NCBI GenBank assembly: GCA_023511625.1
Contig: JAIMBD010000002.1
Span: 186,001-250,000, forward strand
Source: Bacillota bacterium
GTDB taxonomy: Bacteria > Bacillota > Sulfobacillia > Sulfobacillales > Sulfobacillaceae
Length of the DNA: 64,000 nt
Direction of reading: 5' to 3'
The first letter of the stretch is position 1; the number at the start of each line of letters is the position of its first letter. This document shows positions 1 through 11,016 of this stretch, one piece after another. The position numbers and the translations under genes are program-made. The notes under the pieces are model-generated. The model made no database searches and was not told the DNA's origin. It saw nothing but the letters and a program-made list of their open reading frames with translations.

Positions 1-410
1 GCCCAGCGCTGCACCCACGGGTGCGATTCGGTTCCCCACCCCAACGCGGCCAGTTCCTCCCGCCCGAGGCTGGTCAGCAGGGTGACGGCCACCACCGCCA
101 TCGGCCCCTTGTGTTCCGCGGCGGCTTGGAGCATGGCCAAGCCTCCCGCGCCGTGCACCGTCAAAAGCTCTACCCCCAAGTCGCGCGCCGCCGCAACGGC
201 TCCCGCCACGGTGCGCGGGATGTCGTGGAGCTTGAGGTCCAAGAAAATCTTGGCCCCCCCTCGGGCCCACGCCTCTACGGCCTCGGGCCCCGCCCGCACA
301 AACAACTCCAGCCCGACCTTGAAGTGGCGATGCGGCCAAAGATGGTCCATCCACGCCTCTGCCGCCGCTCGCGAAGCAGTGTCTAGGGCCACCCACACCG
401 TGACGCTCAT
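1..410 (-). CDS. pyrF: Orotidine 5'-phosphate decarboxylase, N-terminal part (runs off the window)
   Basis: This enzyme makes UMP from OMP, the last step of de novo pyrimidine synthesis. Only the first 136 residues or so are visible. The start MSVTVWVALD fits the first beta strand of the TIM barrel. The catalytic D-x-K-x-x-D signature appears as DLKLHDIP at residues 58-65 (D58, K60, D63). The ATG overlaps the pyrD stop codon (ATGA), so translation is probably coupled. It is the last pyr gene visible; pyrE, if it follows, lies outside the window. Confidence 0.95.
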   Translation of the reverse strand, partial: MSVTVWVALDTASRAAAEAWMDHLWPHRHFKVGLELFVRAGPEAVEAWARGGAKIFLDLKLHDIPRTVAGAVAAARDLGVELLTVHGAGGLAMLQAAAEHKGPMAVVAVTLLTSLGREELAALGWGTESHPWVQRW

Positions 411-1345
411 GGCCGGGCCTCTTCGCAAAACCCCTGAGCAGCTCCGATCGCGTCCCGAACGCACTCAAACCCCAATGCCCGGAGCGTTGCCGGCAACGCC
501 TCGATCACCGCCTCCATGCGTCCGGGGTCGCGGAACGTTACCGTGCCCATCATCACGGCGGTGGCCCCGGCCATCAGAAACTCCACCACATCCTCGGCGC
601 TCTCGATGCCGCCGATGCCGATAATCGGGATGTGCACCGACTGCGCCACCTCCCACACCACCCGAAGGGCAATCGGCTTGATAGCCGGTCCCGAAAGGCC
701 TCCCGTCACGGCCCCCAGCGCCGGGCGCCGACGCTTAAGGTCGATGGCCATCCCGATGACGGTATTGATGGCAGACAGGGCATCGGCTCCGGCCGCCGCG
801 ACCGCTTGGGCGATGGCCACGGGATCGGAGACGTTGGGCGAAAGTTTGACAATCACCGGGCGCCGGGTGACCGCCCGCACGGCCCGCGTCACGGCCGCCG
901 CATGGTCCGGATCCTGCCCGAAGCTGATGCCCCCCTCCTTGACATTGGGGCAGGAGATATTGACCTCGATGGCATCGATGCCCGCCTCGCGTTCGAGGCG
1001 CTCGACCACCCGCGCGTACTCGTCTATCGTGCGCCCGATGACGTTGGCGATGACCCGAGTCTGGGCGCGGCGCAAGAAGGGCAGATCCTCGCGGCAGAAC
1101 ACCTCCACTCCAGGATTCTGCAACCCGATGGAGTTGAGTAACCCTGCAGCCGTTTCCCACACCCGCGGCGGCGGGTTACCCGGCCACGGGTCCCAGGACA
1201 CCCCCTTGGCGGCCACTGCCCCCAACCGCGCCAGGTTGACGTACGGCGCGTATTCCGGTCCAAACCCGAAGGTGCCGGAGGCGGCGATGATCGGGTTGGG
1301 CAGCGCCATCCCCGCAACCTCGACCGCCAGCGGATTGTCGCTCAC
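407..1345 (-). CDS. pyrD: Dihydroorotate dehydrogenase, class 1B catalytic subunit
   Basis: The 312-residue FMN protein oxidises dihydroorotate to orotate and, with PyrK, passes electrons to NAD+. It has the ASGTFGFG N-terminal motif, the NISCPN loop with the catalytic-base cysteine near residue 132, and a glycine-rich FMN phosphate site (IGIGGI) in the C-terminal third. The GTG start was chosen because it overlaps the pyrK stop (GTGA) and matches family length. The reading frame stays open far upstream, but that part lies out of frame over pyrK and is not coding. Pairing with pyrK identifies class 1B. Confidence 0.95.
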   Translation of the reverse strand: MSDNPLAVEVAGMALPNPIIAASGTFGFGPEYAPYVNLARLGAVAAKGVSWDPWPGNPPPRVWETAAGLLNSIGLQNPGVEVFCREDLPFLRRAQTRVIANVIGRTIDEYARVVERLEREAGIDAIEVNISCPNVKEGGISFGQDPDHAAAVTRAVRAVTRRPVIVKLSPNVSDPVAIAQAVAAAGADALSAINTVIGMAIDLKRRRPALGAVTGGLSGPAIKPIALRVVWEVAQSVHIPIIGIGGIESAEDVVEFLMAGATAVMMGTVTFRDPGRMEAVIEALPATLRALGFECVRDAIGAAQGFCEEARP

Positions 1346-2121
1346 TCCAGCCGCACCTCCTCGGCCAAGAACACCGGGCCGTCGCAGCAGACGCGTCGCC
1401 AGGGGGGCCACGTCGCCCGATCGGCCGCCGGCACCACGCACGCCAAACAGGCTCCCACGCCACAGCCCATGCGCTGCTCCAACCCGAGATAACAGGGTCC
1501 ATGCCCCTGAACGGCTGCCGCGACGGCCGCCAACATCGGCGTGGGGCCGCACGCGTAGACCTGTCCTTGGGGGTGACTCGCGAGCCATCGCCGCAAGGGG
1601 CCGAGGACCGTTCCCGCTTCGCCGAGACTGCCATCGTCGGTCGTCACCCACGGTTCGGCCCCGCCGGCGCGGAAATCTTCCACCATCACCACCGCCTCGC
1701 GCGTGCGGGCACCGGCGATGACTGTGATGGGAGCGCGTAAAGACGCCTTCCACCGCGCCCAGGCCGCAAAGAGGGGAGGAATCCCCACTCCACCGCCCAC
1801 AAGACACCAGGGCCGGTCGGGTTCCGGAGGCGGGAACCCGCGCCCCAAGGGGCCCAAGAGGTCCAACGGCTCCCCTTCCCGCCGGGCGGCAAGCCACGCC
1901 GTTCCCCGGCCCACTACCCGAAACAAGACGGCGGCAAGCCCGCTCGCGGGGTCCAACCGGGAGAAGGACAGCGGCCGTCTTAACGTGCCCTCGGTGAGAA
2001 TGTGGGCGAATTGGCCCGGTACCGCCGCCGTCAAGGCCGGATGGCGAAAGTACAGCTCTACATGGTCTCGTGCCACCACTTCCCGGCGCTCGATACAAAC
2101 CACCATCCGTGCGGGCGGCAT
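1342..2121 (-). CDS. pyrK: Dihydroorotate dehydrogenase electron-transfer subunit
   Basis: The 259-residue FAD and [2Fe-2S] protein carries electrons from PyrD to NAD+. The ferredoxin-reductase-like fold shows the FAD motif RRPLSFSR at about 48-55, a GGGVGIPP nucleotide loop at about 109-116, and YACGPTPM near 189. The cluster cysteines follow the PyrK pattern: C220, C225, C228 and C245 or C246. An AAAGGAGG ribosome site lies just upstream of the ATG. It is separated from carB by an 80-nt spacer in which I see nothing. Confidence 0.95.
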   Translation of the reverse strand: MPPARMVVCIERREVVARDHVELYFRHPALTAAVPGQFAHILTEGTLRRPLSFSRLDPASGLAAVLFRVVGRGTAWLAARREGEPLDLLGPLGRGFPPPEPDRPWCLVGGGVGIPPLFAAWARWKASLRAPITVIAGARTREAVVMVEDFRAGGAEPWVTTDDGSLGEAGTVLGPLRRWLASHPQGQVYACGPTPMLAAVAAAVQGHGPCYLGLEQRMGCGVGACLACVVPAADRATWPPWRRVCCDGPVFLAEEVRLE

Positions 2122-2201
2122 AGCCCCCTCCTTTCTCCGATGGCTAGGGCAGTTCGCGGTCCACCCCGTCGAATCCTGCCCGCCGCGACCGTTTCTCCGC
2201 C

Positions 2202-5200
2202 TTAATGCACCGCCCGCTGGCCAAGCCAGTGGTTCAGCGAGTGGACCGAAAACGTTGCCTGTTGGCGCTGGCGTAAGGCAGTCAGGGCCGCCCGCAAGGT
2301 ATCCAGCGAGGTGAAGCAGGGAACGCCGCGCTCCACGGCCGCCCGGCGAATGAGAAAGCCCTCGCGCTCTTGGTCTCCCCCCACCGTGATGGTGTTGACC
2401 ACCAGATCAAAGGTGCCCTGGCGAATCAAATCCACCAGGTGGGGCCGCGTCTCTCCCAGGCGCCGGACGGGAGTGGCCGGGATGCCGGCCAAGGACAGCC
2501 GGGCCAAGGTCCCATAGGTCGCGAACAGTCGATAGCCGAGTTCGACTAACTCCTTGAGCAGCGGCACCGCCTCCTCCTTGTCGGCGTCGGCGATGGTGGC
2601 CAGGATGGCCCCCCCTGCCGGCAGGCGAAAGCCGCCGGCCAGCAGTGCCTTGTACAGCGCCGTGGGATAGTCGCGATCGATCCCCATGGCCTCGCCCGTC
2701 GACTTCATCTCCGGACCGAGCGCGGCATCCACCCGGTCCAGCTTGCCGAAGGAGAAGACGGGCATCTTCACGGCGTAGTGAGCAGGCGGTGGCAGCAAAC
2801 CGTACCCGTAGCGATCGGAAAGACGCCCTTCCAAAATGGCCTCGATGGCGAGCTCGACCAACGGCACGCCGGTGGCCTTGACCACAAAGGGAACCGTGCG
2901 GCTCGAACGCGGGTTGGCCTCGATGACGTACAGTTGCCCCCCCTGCGCCACAAATTGGACGTTGAGAAAGCCGCGAACCTTTAGCGCACGGCACAACACC
3001 TCGGTGTAGCGCACCGCCTCCGCCACCAAGGCTGGATCGGCCCGGCGGGCCGGCAACACCGCCAGCGAATCGCCGGAATGCACCCCTGCGCGCTCCACAT
3101 GCTCCATGACGGCGGGGATGATCACCCGCTCACCGTCGGAAACCGCGTCGACCTCCATCTCCAGTCCATTCACATACCGATCCAGGAGCAGCGGCTGGCT
3201 CGGCCCGATTTCTGTCAACCGCTCGAGATAACGTACCAGTTGCGCCTCGTCCTCGATGATTTCCATGGCCCGGCCCCCCAGCACGAACGACGGCCGCACC
3301 AGAACCGGGTAACCAATCGAAGCGGCTACGGCCAACGCCTCATCGGCCGTCGTGGCGGTGCCGCCGGGCGGGCGGCGCAGGCCATGCCGCTCTAACAGGG
3401 CGTCGAATCGGCGGCGGTCTTCGGCCGTCCGCACCCCCTCGTAGTCGGTGCCCAGAATCGGCACGCCATGGTGCACCAGTCCCTCGGCCAGATTGATGGC
3501 GGTCTGCCCGCCGAACTGCACCAACACCCCGCGCGGGCGCTCATGTTCCACAACGTTCAACACGTCCTCCAGCGTCAGGGGATCAAAGAACAGCCGGTCG
3601 GAGGCATTAAAGTCGGTCGACACCGTCTCTGGGTTACTGTTGATGATCATGGCGCGGACTCCGCGACGCCTCAGGGCGTCGAGCGCCCACACCGTGGCGG
3701 CATCAAACTCGATGCCCTGGCCGATGCGAATCGGCCCCGACCCCAAAACCAGGACCTTGTCCCCAGCCAGCGGCTCGGCCTCGTTCTCTCGCTCGTAGGT
3801 GGCATAGTAGTAGGGAGTGGCAGCGGGAAACTCCCCGGCACACGTATCCACCATCTTGTAAACCGGCGCGACCCCGAGCTCCCGGCGGATCCGCCGGATC
3901 TCGGCTTCCGGCACCCGCGCCAGTTCCGCGATGCGCGCATCTGCCACGCCCGCCGCTTTGAGTTCCGGCAAAAGCTCCCTCCAGCGTTGGGGTTCGTTTT
4001 CCAGCGCGCGATCCAGCGCTGCCATGCGCGCGATCTCGCCGAGAAACCAGCGGTCGATGTGGGTGGCTTGATGCAGCTCATCTAAATCCATTCCTCGGCG
4101 GATGGCCTCGGCCAGGTAGAAGAGGCGGTCGTCGGTCGCCGTCGCCGCCCGCTCGAAAACCTCTTGATCCGAGACCTGGGCCGGGATGATGCCGAAGAGC
4201 GCATGCCGCTTGACCTCCAAGGAGCGGACGGCCTTGTTGAGCGCCCCGACGAAGGTGCGGTCGATGGCCATCACCTCGCCGGTGGCCTTCATCTGGGTCC
4301 CCAGCCGTCGATTCGCGGTCGGAAACTTATCGAATGGCCACCGGGGGATTTTGACCACCACATAGTCTAGAGCCGGCTCGAAGGCGGCGGTGGTCTTGGC
4401 CGTGACCGGGTTCGGAATCTCTGGCAAAGTCAGGCCCACGGCGATCTTGGCCGCGATCCGGGCGATGGGGTATCCGGTGGCCTTGGATGCCAATGCACTC
4501 GACCGCGAGACCCGGGGATTGACCTCGATGACCCGATACTGCCCGTCCGGGTTAAGCGCGAATTGGACATTGCACCCGCCTTCTACGCCCAGCGCGGAGA
4601 CGATTTCCAACGCCGCCCGCCGCAGCCGGTGGTAGTCGACATCGGTGAGAGTCTGGCTCGGCGCCACCACGATGGAATCGCCAGTGTGCACCCCTACCGG
4701 GTCCAAGTTTTCCATGTTGCACACGGTGATGGCGTTCCCATCTCGGTCTCGCATTACTTCGTATTCGATTTCCTTCCATCCAGCAATAGACTCTTCTACC
4801 AACACCTGTCCGATGGGACTCAGGGAGAGCGCGTGGGCCAAGCGCTCGCGCAGCTCGCGCCGGTTATGGGCGAACCCGCCCCCGCTGCCCCCGAGGGTAT
4901 AGGCCGGGCGCAGGACCACCGGATACCCAATCTCCTCCGCATAGGCCACCCCCTCCTCGACGTCTGTCACCGAGCGGCTTCTCGGGATGGGCTGGCCCAG
5001 TTCCAGCATCAGGCGCCGGAACAACTCGCGGTCCTCTGCCTTCTCGATGGCAGACAAGGGCGTCCCCAACAGCTCCACACCGAGGTCGGTGAGGATGCCG
5101 GCCCGCGCCAGTTCGCTGGCCAGATTGAGTCCGACCTGGCCGCCAAGGGTAGGAAGAATGCCGTCGGGGCGTTCTTTGCCCAACACGTACGCCAAGAAGG

Positions 5201-5414
5201 ACACCGTCAACGGTTCCAGGTAGACCACATCCGCCACGCTGAGGTCGGTCATGATGGTGGCCGGATTGCTGTTGACCAGCACCACTTCCAAGCCTTCCTC
5301 ACGCAGTGCCCGACAGGCCTGGGTCCCGGCGTAGTCAAACTCCGCCGCCTGACCGATGATGATGGGACCCGACCCGATGACCAAAACCTTCCGCAAATCC
5401 CGCCGCTTAGGCAT
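2202..5414 (-). CDS. carB: Carbamoyl-phosphate synthase large subunit
   Basis: The 1070-residue subunit makes carbamoyl phosphate from bicarbonate, ATP and ammonia delivered by CarA. It has the duplicated ATP-grasp architecture: two pre-ATP-grasp starts (VLVIGSGPIIIGQ near residue 11 and VLVLGSGPIRIGQ near 555) and a C-terminal MGS-like allosteric domain of about 130 residues. Length matches the family. The start chosen (MPKRRDLRKV) has AAGGAGG upstream and overlaps the end of carA by 8 nt. It sits inside the pyr operon and is expected to follow PyrR control. Confidence 0.96.
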   Translation of the reverse strand: MPKRRDLRKVLVIGSGPIIIGQAAEFDYAGTQACRALREEGLEVVLVNSNPATIMTDLSVADVVYLEPLTVSFLAYVLGKERPDGILPTLGGQVGLNLASELARAGILTDLGVELLGTPLSAIEKAEDRELFRRLMLELGQPIPRSRSVTDVEEGVAYAEEIGYPVVLRPAYTLGGSGGGFAHNRRELRERLAHALSLSPIGQVLVEESIAGWKEIEYEVMRDRDGNAITVCNMENLDPVGVHTGDSIVVAPSQTLTDVDYHRLRRAALEIVSALGVEGGCNVQFALNPDGQYRVIEVNPRVSRSSALASKATGYPIARIAAKIAVGLTLPEIPNPVTAKTTAAFEPALDYVVVKIPRWPFDKFPTANRRLGTQMKATGEVMAIDRTFVGALNKAVRSLEVKRHALFGIIPAQVSDQEVFERAATATDDRLFYLAEAIRRGMDLDELHQATHIDRWFLGEIARMAALDRALENEPQRWRELLPELKAAGVADARIAELARVPEAEIRRIRRELGVAPVYKMVDTCAGEFPAATPYYYATYERENEAEPLAGDKVLVLGSGPIRIGQGIEFDAATVWALDALRRRGVRAMIINSNPETVSTDFNASDRLFFDPLTLEDVLNVVEHERPRGVLVQFGGQTAINLAEGLVHHGVPILGTDYEGVRTAEDRRRFDALLERHGLRRPPGGTATTADEALAVAASIGYPVLVRPSFVLGGRAMEIIEDEAQLVRYLERLTEIGPSQPLLLDRYVNGLEMEVDAVSDGERVIIPAVMEHVERAGVHSGDSLAVLPARRADPALVAEAVRYTEVLCRALKVRGFLNVQFVAQGGQLYVIEANPRSSRTVPFVVKATGVPLVELAIEAILEGRLSDRYGYGLLPPPAHYAVKMPVFSFGKLDRVDAALGPEMKSTGEAMGIDRDYPTALYKALLAGGFRLPAGGAILATIADADKEEAVPLLKELVELGYRLFATYGTLARLSLAGIPATPVRRLGETRPHLVDLIRQGTFDLVVNTITVGGDQEREGFLIRRAAVERGVPCFTSLDTLRAALTALRQRQQATFSVHSLNHWLGQRAVH

Positions 5415-6501
5415 GGGCTCCCTCCTTCCCCGGTCCAAAGGCGTCCACCATGGCCAAGAATTCGTCGAACAGGTAGAGCGAGTCGCTGGGCCCGGGACCG
5501 GCTTCGGGGTGATGCTGGACCGTCAAGATGGGGCGCTCGCGGTGCACCAAGCCTTCGACCGTCTGGTCGTGCAGATTGGTCAGGCGGATGGTGTAGCGAT
5601 CCAGAATGGCCTCGGGGTCCACGGCGTATCCGTGGTTTTGGGAGGTGATCAGCACCCGCCCGGTGCGGTGGTCGTACAAGGGGTGATTGGCCCCGTGATG
5701 GCCAAACTTGAGCGCGTAGGTCTCTGCCCCTTCGGCCAACGCCACCAACTGATGCCCAAGACAAATCCCGAAGGTCGGGTAGTGATCCAGCACGTGGCGC
5801 ACGGTAGGCAGCACGGCACCGAGGTCCTTGGGATTGCCAGGCCCATTGGAGAGCACCACCCCGTCGGGAGACAGCTCGTCGATATCCTCGGGCCCGCTGG
5901 TCGCCGGCAGCACCGTGACGGTGGCGCCGCGCTCCACCAGATGGCGGAGGATGGCGTTTTTCACCCCGTAGTCCAACACCACCAGCCGGCGCGAGCCGGT
6001 GCCGACCGCATACCGCGCGGGCGTCGTGACCCGCCAGACACTATCGCGAAGCATCGGCCCGATCCCTTCCCACAAGGCCGCGGCCTCGCCCTCGTCGGTA
6101 CCTTCTGGCAAAAGGACGGCGTGACTGGTGCCACGTTCGCGGAGGTAGCGGGTCAAAGCCCGGGTGTCTACGCCGACCAGTCCCGGTTTGCGGTAGCGGC
6201 GAAGATAGGGGTCCAACGCCTCCGGATCCGGCCGGCGCGAGGGATGCGCACAGACCTCGCGACAGATGACGGCGGATGCCCAAGGGAAAAGAGACTCGGC
6301 CGCCTCAGGATAGGTGCCGTAGTTGCCGATCAAGGGGTAGGTCAACACCACCAGCTGTCCGTAATAAGACGGGTCGGTCAGGATCTCTTGGTATCCGGTC
6401 ATGCTGGTGTTGAACACCACCTCTCCGGCAGCGGGCACCGGCTCCCCCACCCACTCTCCTTCAAAGCGGGTACCGTCGGAAAAGATCAGGCGTCCCAGCA
6501 T
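5407..6501 (-). CDS. carA: Carbamoyl-phosphate synthase small (glutaminase) subunit
   Basis: The 364-residue glutamine amidotransferase supplies ammonia to CarB. It has the CarA N-terminal domain (TGYQEILTDPSYYGQ at 35-49) and a class I amidotransferase domain with nucleophile C247 in FGICLGHQ and the HHPE histidine/glutamate pair near the C-terminus. The start MLGRLIFSDG was preferred over upstream in-frame codons because it matches family N-termini; those upstream codons lie inside the end of pyrC. It overlaps pyrC by 16 nt and carB by 8 nt. Confidence 0.95.
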   Translation of the reverse strand: MLGRLIFSDGTRFEGEWVGEPVPAAGEVVFNTSMTGYQEILTDPSYYGQLVVLTYPLIGNYGTYPEAAESLFPWASAVICREVCAHPSRRPDPEALDPYLRRYRKPGLVGVDTRALTRYLRERGTSHAVLLPEGTDEGEAAALWEGIGPMLRDSVWRVTTPARYAVGTGSRRLVVLDYGVKNAILRHLVERGATVTVLPATSGPEDIDELSPDGVVLSNGPGNPKDLGAVLPTVRHVLDHYPTFGICLGHQLVALAEGAETYALKFGHHGANHPLYDHRTGRVLITSQNHGYAVDPEAILDRYTIRLTNLHDQTVEGLVHRERPILTVQHHPEAGPGPSDSLYLFDEFLAMVDAFGPGKEGAHA

Positions 6502-7814
6502 GCTGCGCTCACGGCTCCTTCCCGCATCACCCAGATGCCTCTCACCATGGTGGCCACGGCGCGCCCTTTCAACCGCATCCCGGCCAGGGGCGTGTTCTTG
6601 CCTTTGGAATAAAAGCGCTCGGGTTCGACGGTCCACTCGTGATACGGGTCGATCAGGGTAAGGTCAGCCGCCGCCCCCGGAACAATCCCCGGATACGATA
6701 GTCCCAGCACGGCATGGGGGGCAGCGCTCATGCGCCGGAAGGCGTCGATCGGCTTCAGCCGCCCCGTGTGCACGAGGACCGTGAGGACTACGCCGAGACT
6801 GGTCTCCAATCCCGCAATCCCAAAGGGGGCTTCGGCATACGGCAACGCCTTTTCGTCGGCATGGTGCGGGGCGTGATCGGAGGCGATCACCTCCACCACG
6901 CCTTGGCACACGGCCTCGATCAAGGCATCGCGCACGGCTTGGGGGCGCAGGGGCGGGTTCACCTTGGTCACGGCGTGGTACCCCCACTCGGCCACGGCTT
7001 CGTCCGTGAGCAACAGGTGATGGGGCGTGACCTCGGCCGTCACCCGAAGCCCCCTGGCCTTGGCCCAGGCCACGGCCTCTAGGCTTCCCGGGGCGGAAAG
7101 GTGCGCGATGTGCAGGCGTCCGCCGGTCAGGGCCGCCAGCTGGACGTCGCGCCACACCATCACCGACTCGGCCTCGGCCGGCCCGGCAGGAATGCCGAGC
7201 CGCAGCGACACGGCTCCCTCGTGCATGGCGGCGCCTTCAAACAGGCGCGGGTCCTCGGCGTGTTGGATGATAGGCACGCGCAGACTTTGCGAGTAGGTCA
7301 GAGCAGACCGCATCAGTCGGCTGTCCCACACCGGACGACCGTCATCGGAAAAGGCCACCGCTCCGGCCTCCTGCATCCGCCACAAGTCTGCCAGCGTCTC
7401 TCCGGCCAATCCTCGGGTCACCGCTCCGATGGGCCAGATCTGGGTGTAGCCCAAGCGCTCGCCCGTGGACCGCTGCCACGTTACCAACGCCGGATCGTCC
7501 ACCGGCGGCACGGTGTTGGGCATGGTCGCCACGGCCGTCATTCCGCCGGCTGCGGCCGCCTTGGAGCCGCTTTCCAGGTCTTCCTTCCACTCTTGCCCAG
7601 GGCTGCGGAAATGGACGTGGATGTCCACCAACCGCGGAACCAGCCACAGGCCGTCTGCCTCCACGCGCCGAACTGGCACGGCGCCACTGGGGGCTTCGAC
7701 CACGCGGCCACCCTCCACTACCACCGGCCCGGACCACTCCCGCCCGGTGAACGGGTCCAGCACCAGGGCTCCTTCGATTTGGTAGGCTTCCGGGGGGCAG
7801 TTTTCGGCCGTCAC
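6486..7814 (-). CDS. pyrC: Dihydroorotase (class I, PyrC type)
   Basis: The 442-residue zinc amidohydrolase closes carbamoyl-aspartate to dihydroorotate. The metal-binding motif DIHVHFRSPGQ lies near residue 60 and is followed by the family motif GGMTAVATMPNT. Later segments ASDHAPHH and GIAGLETSL are typical of the Bacillus-type enzyme. The GTG start overlaps the pyrB stop (GTGA), which indicates coupling. The open frame continues upstream across pyrB but is not coding there. Length is close to the usual 425-430 residues. Confidence 0.94.
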   Translation of the reverse strand: MTAENCPPEAYQIEGALVLDPFTGREWSGPVVVEGGRVVEAPSGAVPVRRVEADGLWLVPRLVDIHVHFRSPGQEWKEDLESGSKAAAAGGMTAVATMPNTVPPVDDPALVTWQRSTGERLGYTQIWPIGAVTRGLAGETLADLWRMQEAGAVAFSDDGRPVWDSRLMRSALTYSQSLRVPIIQHAEDPRLFEGAAMHEGAVSLRLGIPAGPAEAESVMVWRDVQLAALTGGRLHIAHLSAPGSLEAVAWAKARGLRVTAEVTPHHLLLTDEAVAEWGYHAVTKVNPPLRPQAVRDALIEAVCQGVVEVIASDHAPHHADEKALPYAEAPFGIAGLETSLGVVLTVLVHTGRLKPIDAFRRMSAAPHAVLGLSYPGIVPGAAADLTLIDPYHEWTVEPERFYSKGKNTPLAGMRLKGRAVATMVRGIWVMREGAVSAACWDA

Positions 7815-8725
7815 TCCGCCGCACCTCCCAACAATCGGTACAACACCGCCATCCGCACCGCCACGCCGTTGCGCACTTGGTCTAACACCGCCGACTGAGC
7901 CCCTTCCAGTACCTCGCTGTCGATCTCCACACCCCGGTTCTGCGGGCCAGGATGGAGCACCAGCACATTGGGGTCGGCCCAGCCCAAGTGTTCCCGCGTG
8001 ATTCCCCAACGCTCCCGATACTCCTGCCACGAGGGGAGCAACCCTTGGGCCTGGCGCTCGCGTTGGATGCGCAAAACCTGCACGACGTGCGCCCCGCGAA
8101 TGCCTTGGGCGAGGTCCCAGGTAACCTCGGCGCCCCACTCGCGCCATTCCTCTGAGACCAGGCCAGGCGGCCCCACCAAGGTCACCCGCGCCCCCAGAGC
8201 CAAAAATCCATACAGGTCCGACCGTGCCACGCGGCTGTGCAGGACGTCGCCGACGATGGCTACGCGAAGGCCCTGAAGGCGGCCGAACCGTTGCCGCACC
8301 GTCAACAGGTCCAACAACGCCTGCGTCGGATGCTCGTGCTCGCCATCCCCGGCGTTGATAACGGGAATGGCTAGGCGCTCGGCCATCAACTGCGGCACCC
8401 CGGCCTCGCGGTGCCGCACCACCACTGCATCAACCCCTAAAGCCTCCAAGGTTTTGACGGTATCCCACACCGACTCCCCCTTCTCCAGACTGGACCCTGT
8501 ACTGGAGAAATTCACCACGTCGGCACTGAGGTATTTGGCCGCGAGCTCGAAGGCGTTGCGGGTGCGGGTACTGGGTTCGAAGAAGGCGTTGGCGATGGCG
8601 CGGCCGCGCAGGGTAGGCACCTTTTTAATGGGCCGGCTCAAGATCTCGGACAGGGCCTGCGCCGTGTCCAGCAAGTCCTCCAAGGTCTTGGTGCTAAGCT
8701 CCGCAATCCCCAGAAAGTCGTCCAT
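7811..8725 (-). CDS. pyrB: Aspartate carbamoyltransferase catalytic chain
   Basis: The 304-residue enzyme joins carbamoyl phosphate and aspartate. The carbamoyl-phosphate loop FFEPSTRTRNAFE is near residue 48, the active-site segment HPTQALLDLLT near 130, and LHPGPQNRGVEI near 260. No regulatory chain gene (pyrI) is present, as is usual in Firmicutes. The gene begins 4 nt after pyrR, with a purine-rich GGGGAGGGG tract overlapping the pyrR end. It ends in a GTGA overlap with pyrC. Confidence 0.96.
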   Translation of the reverse strand: MDDFLGIAELSTKTLEDLLDTAQALSEILSRPIKKVPTLRGRAIANAFFEPSTRTRNAFELAAKYLSADVVNFSSTGSSLEKGESVWDTVKTLEALGVDAVVVRHREAGVPQLMAERLAIPVINAGDGEHEHPTQALLDLLTVRQRFGRLQGLRVAIVGDVLHSRVARSDLYGFLALGARVTLVGPPGLVSEEWREWGAEVTWDLAQGIRGAHVVQVLRIQRERQAQGLLPSWQEYRERWGITREHLGWADPNVLVLHPGPQNRGVEIDSEVLEGAQSAVLDQVRNGVAVRMAVLYRLLGGAAE

Positions 8726-8729
8726 GGCC

Positions 8730-10615
<1,886 letters not shown>

Positions 10616-10752
10616 GCTTGCCTCTCTCCTTTCGAACGCGGACCGGGATCCGATTGCCGCCGCTTCCACCGTAACCGGCGCCGCTCCGACCACCAAAGGT
10701 GCTTTGGGATTGAACATTTCGGCCCGATTTCCCCAAGGAAGACGGCCCATTT

Positions 10753-10780
10753 GGCTCCCCTCGAGCGGGCCCGGGGAGCC
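10753..10780. other. Inverted repeat in the adh/aldo-keto reductase intergenic region
   Basis: GGCTCCCC at 10753-10760 pairs with GGGGAGCC at 10773-10780 around a 12-nt loop. It has no T-tract on either side. It lies 138 nt upstream of the alcohol dehydrogenase start within the 401-nt divergent gap 10616-11016; it may be a leader hairpin or an operator. I see no convincing promoter in this gap. Confidence 0.4.
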
Positions 10781-10881
10781 CAAGCGGCGCTGCCCGCGCC
10801 CCCGTCGGCACCGGACCCCTTTGGCCGGCTTTCTTCGCCGGCCCCCTTAGGTGCGCGCGCAAAATCGGATACCATTACCGC

Positions 10882-10904
10882 AGGAGGCCCGCGACCGGCC
10901 TCCT
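10882..10904. other. Perfect 8-bp inverted repeat upstream of the aldo/keto reductase
   Basis: AGGAGGCC (10882-10889) and GGCCTCCT (10897-10904) flank a 7-nt loop. It lies about 110 nt before the aldo/keto reductase start and has no T-tract. The 5' arm resembles a ribosome binding site that would be masked when folded, but no convincing gene starts just after it. Confidence 0.4.
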
Positions 10905-11016
10905 CCAGGAAACCACAGGCGGCCAGGGCGGCCTGGATTGCCAGCCGTTGGCGGTCGTCGGGCGGGCACAAGCCCCCCGAGCCATTCCCATACCTCGAGA
11001 GGGGAGCGAGCGCGAT

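Noticed and set aside
1346-2098. A pyrD protein extended to 563 residues.
   Set aside because: The extra part runs in another frame across pyrK, which has an intact family match; it is a frame left open by GC bias.
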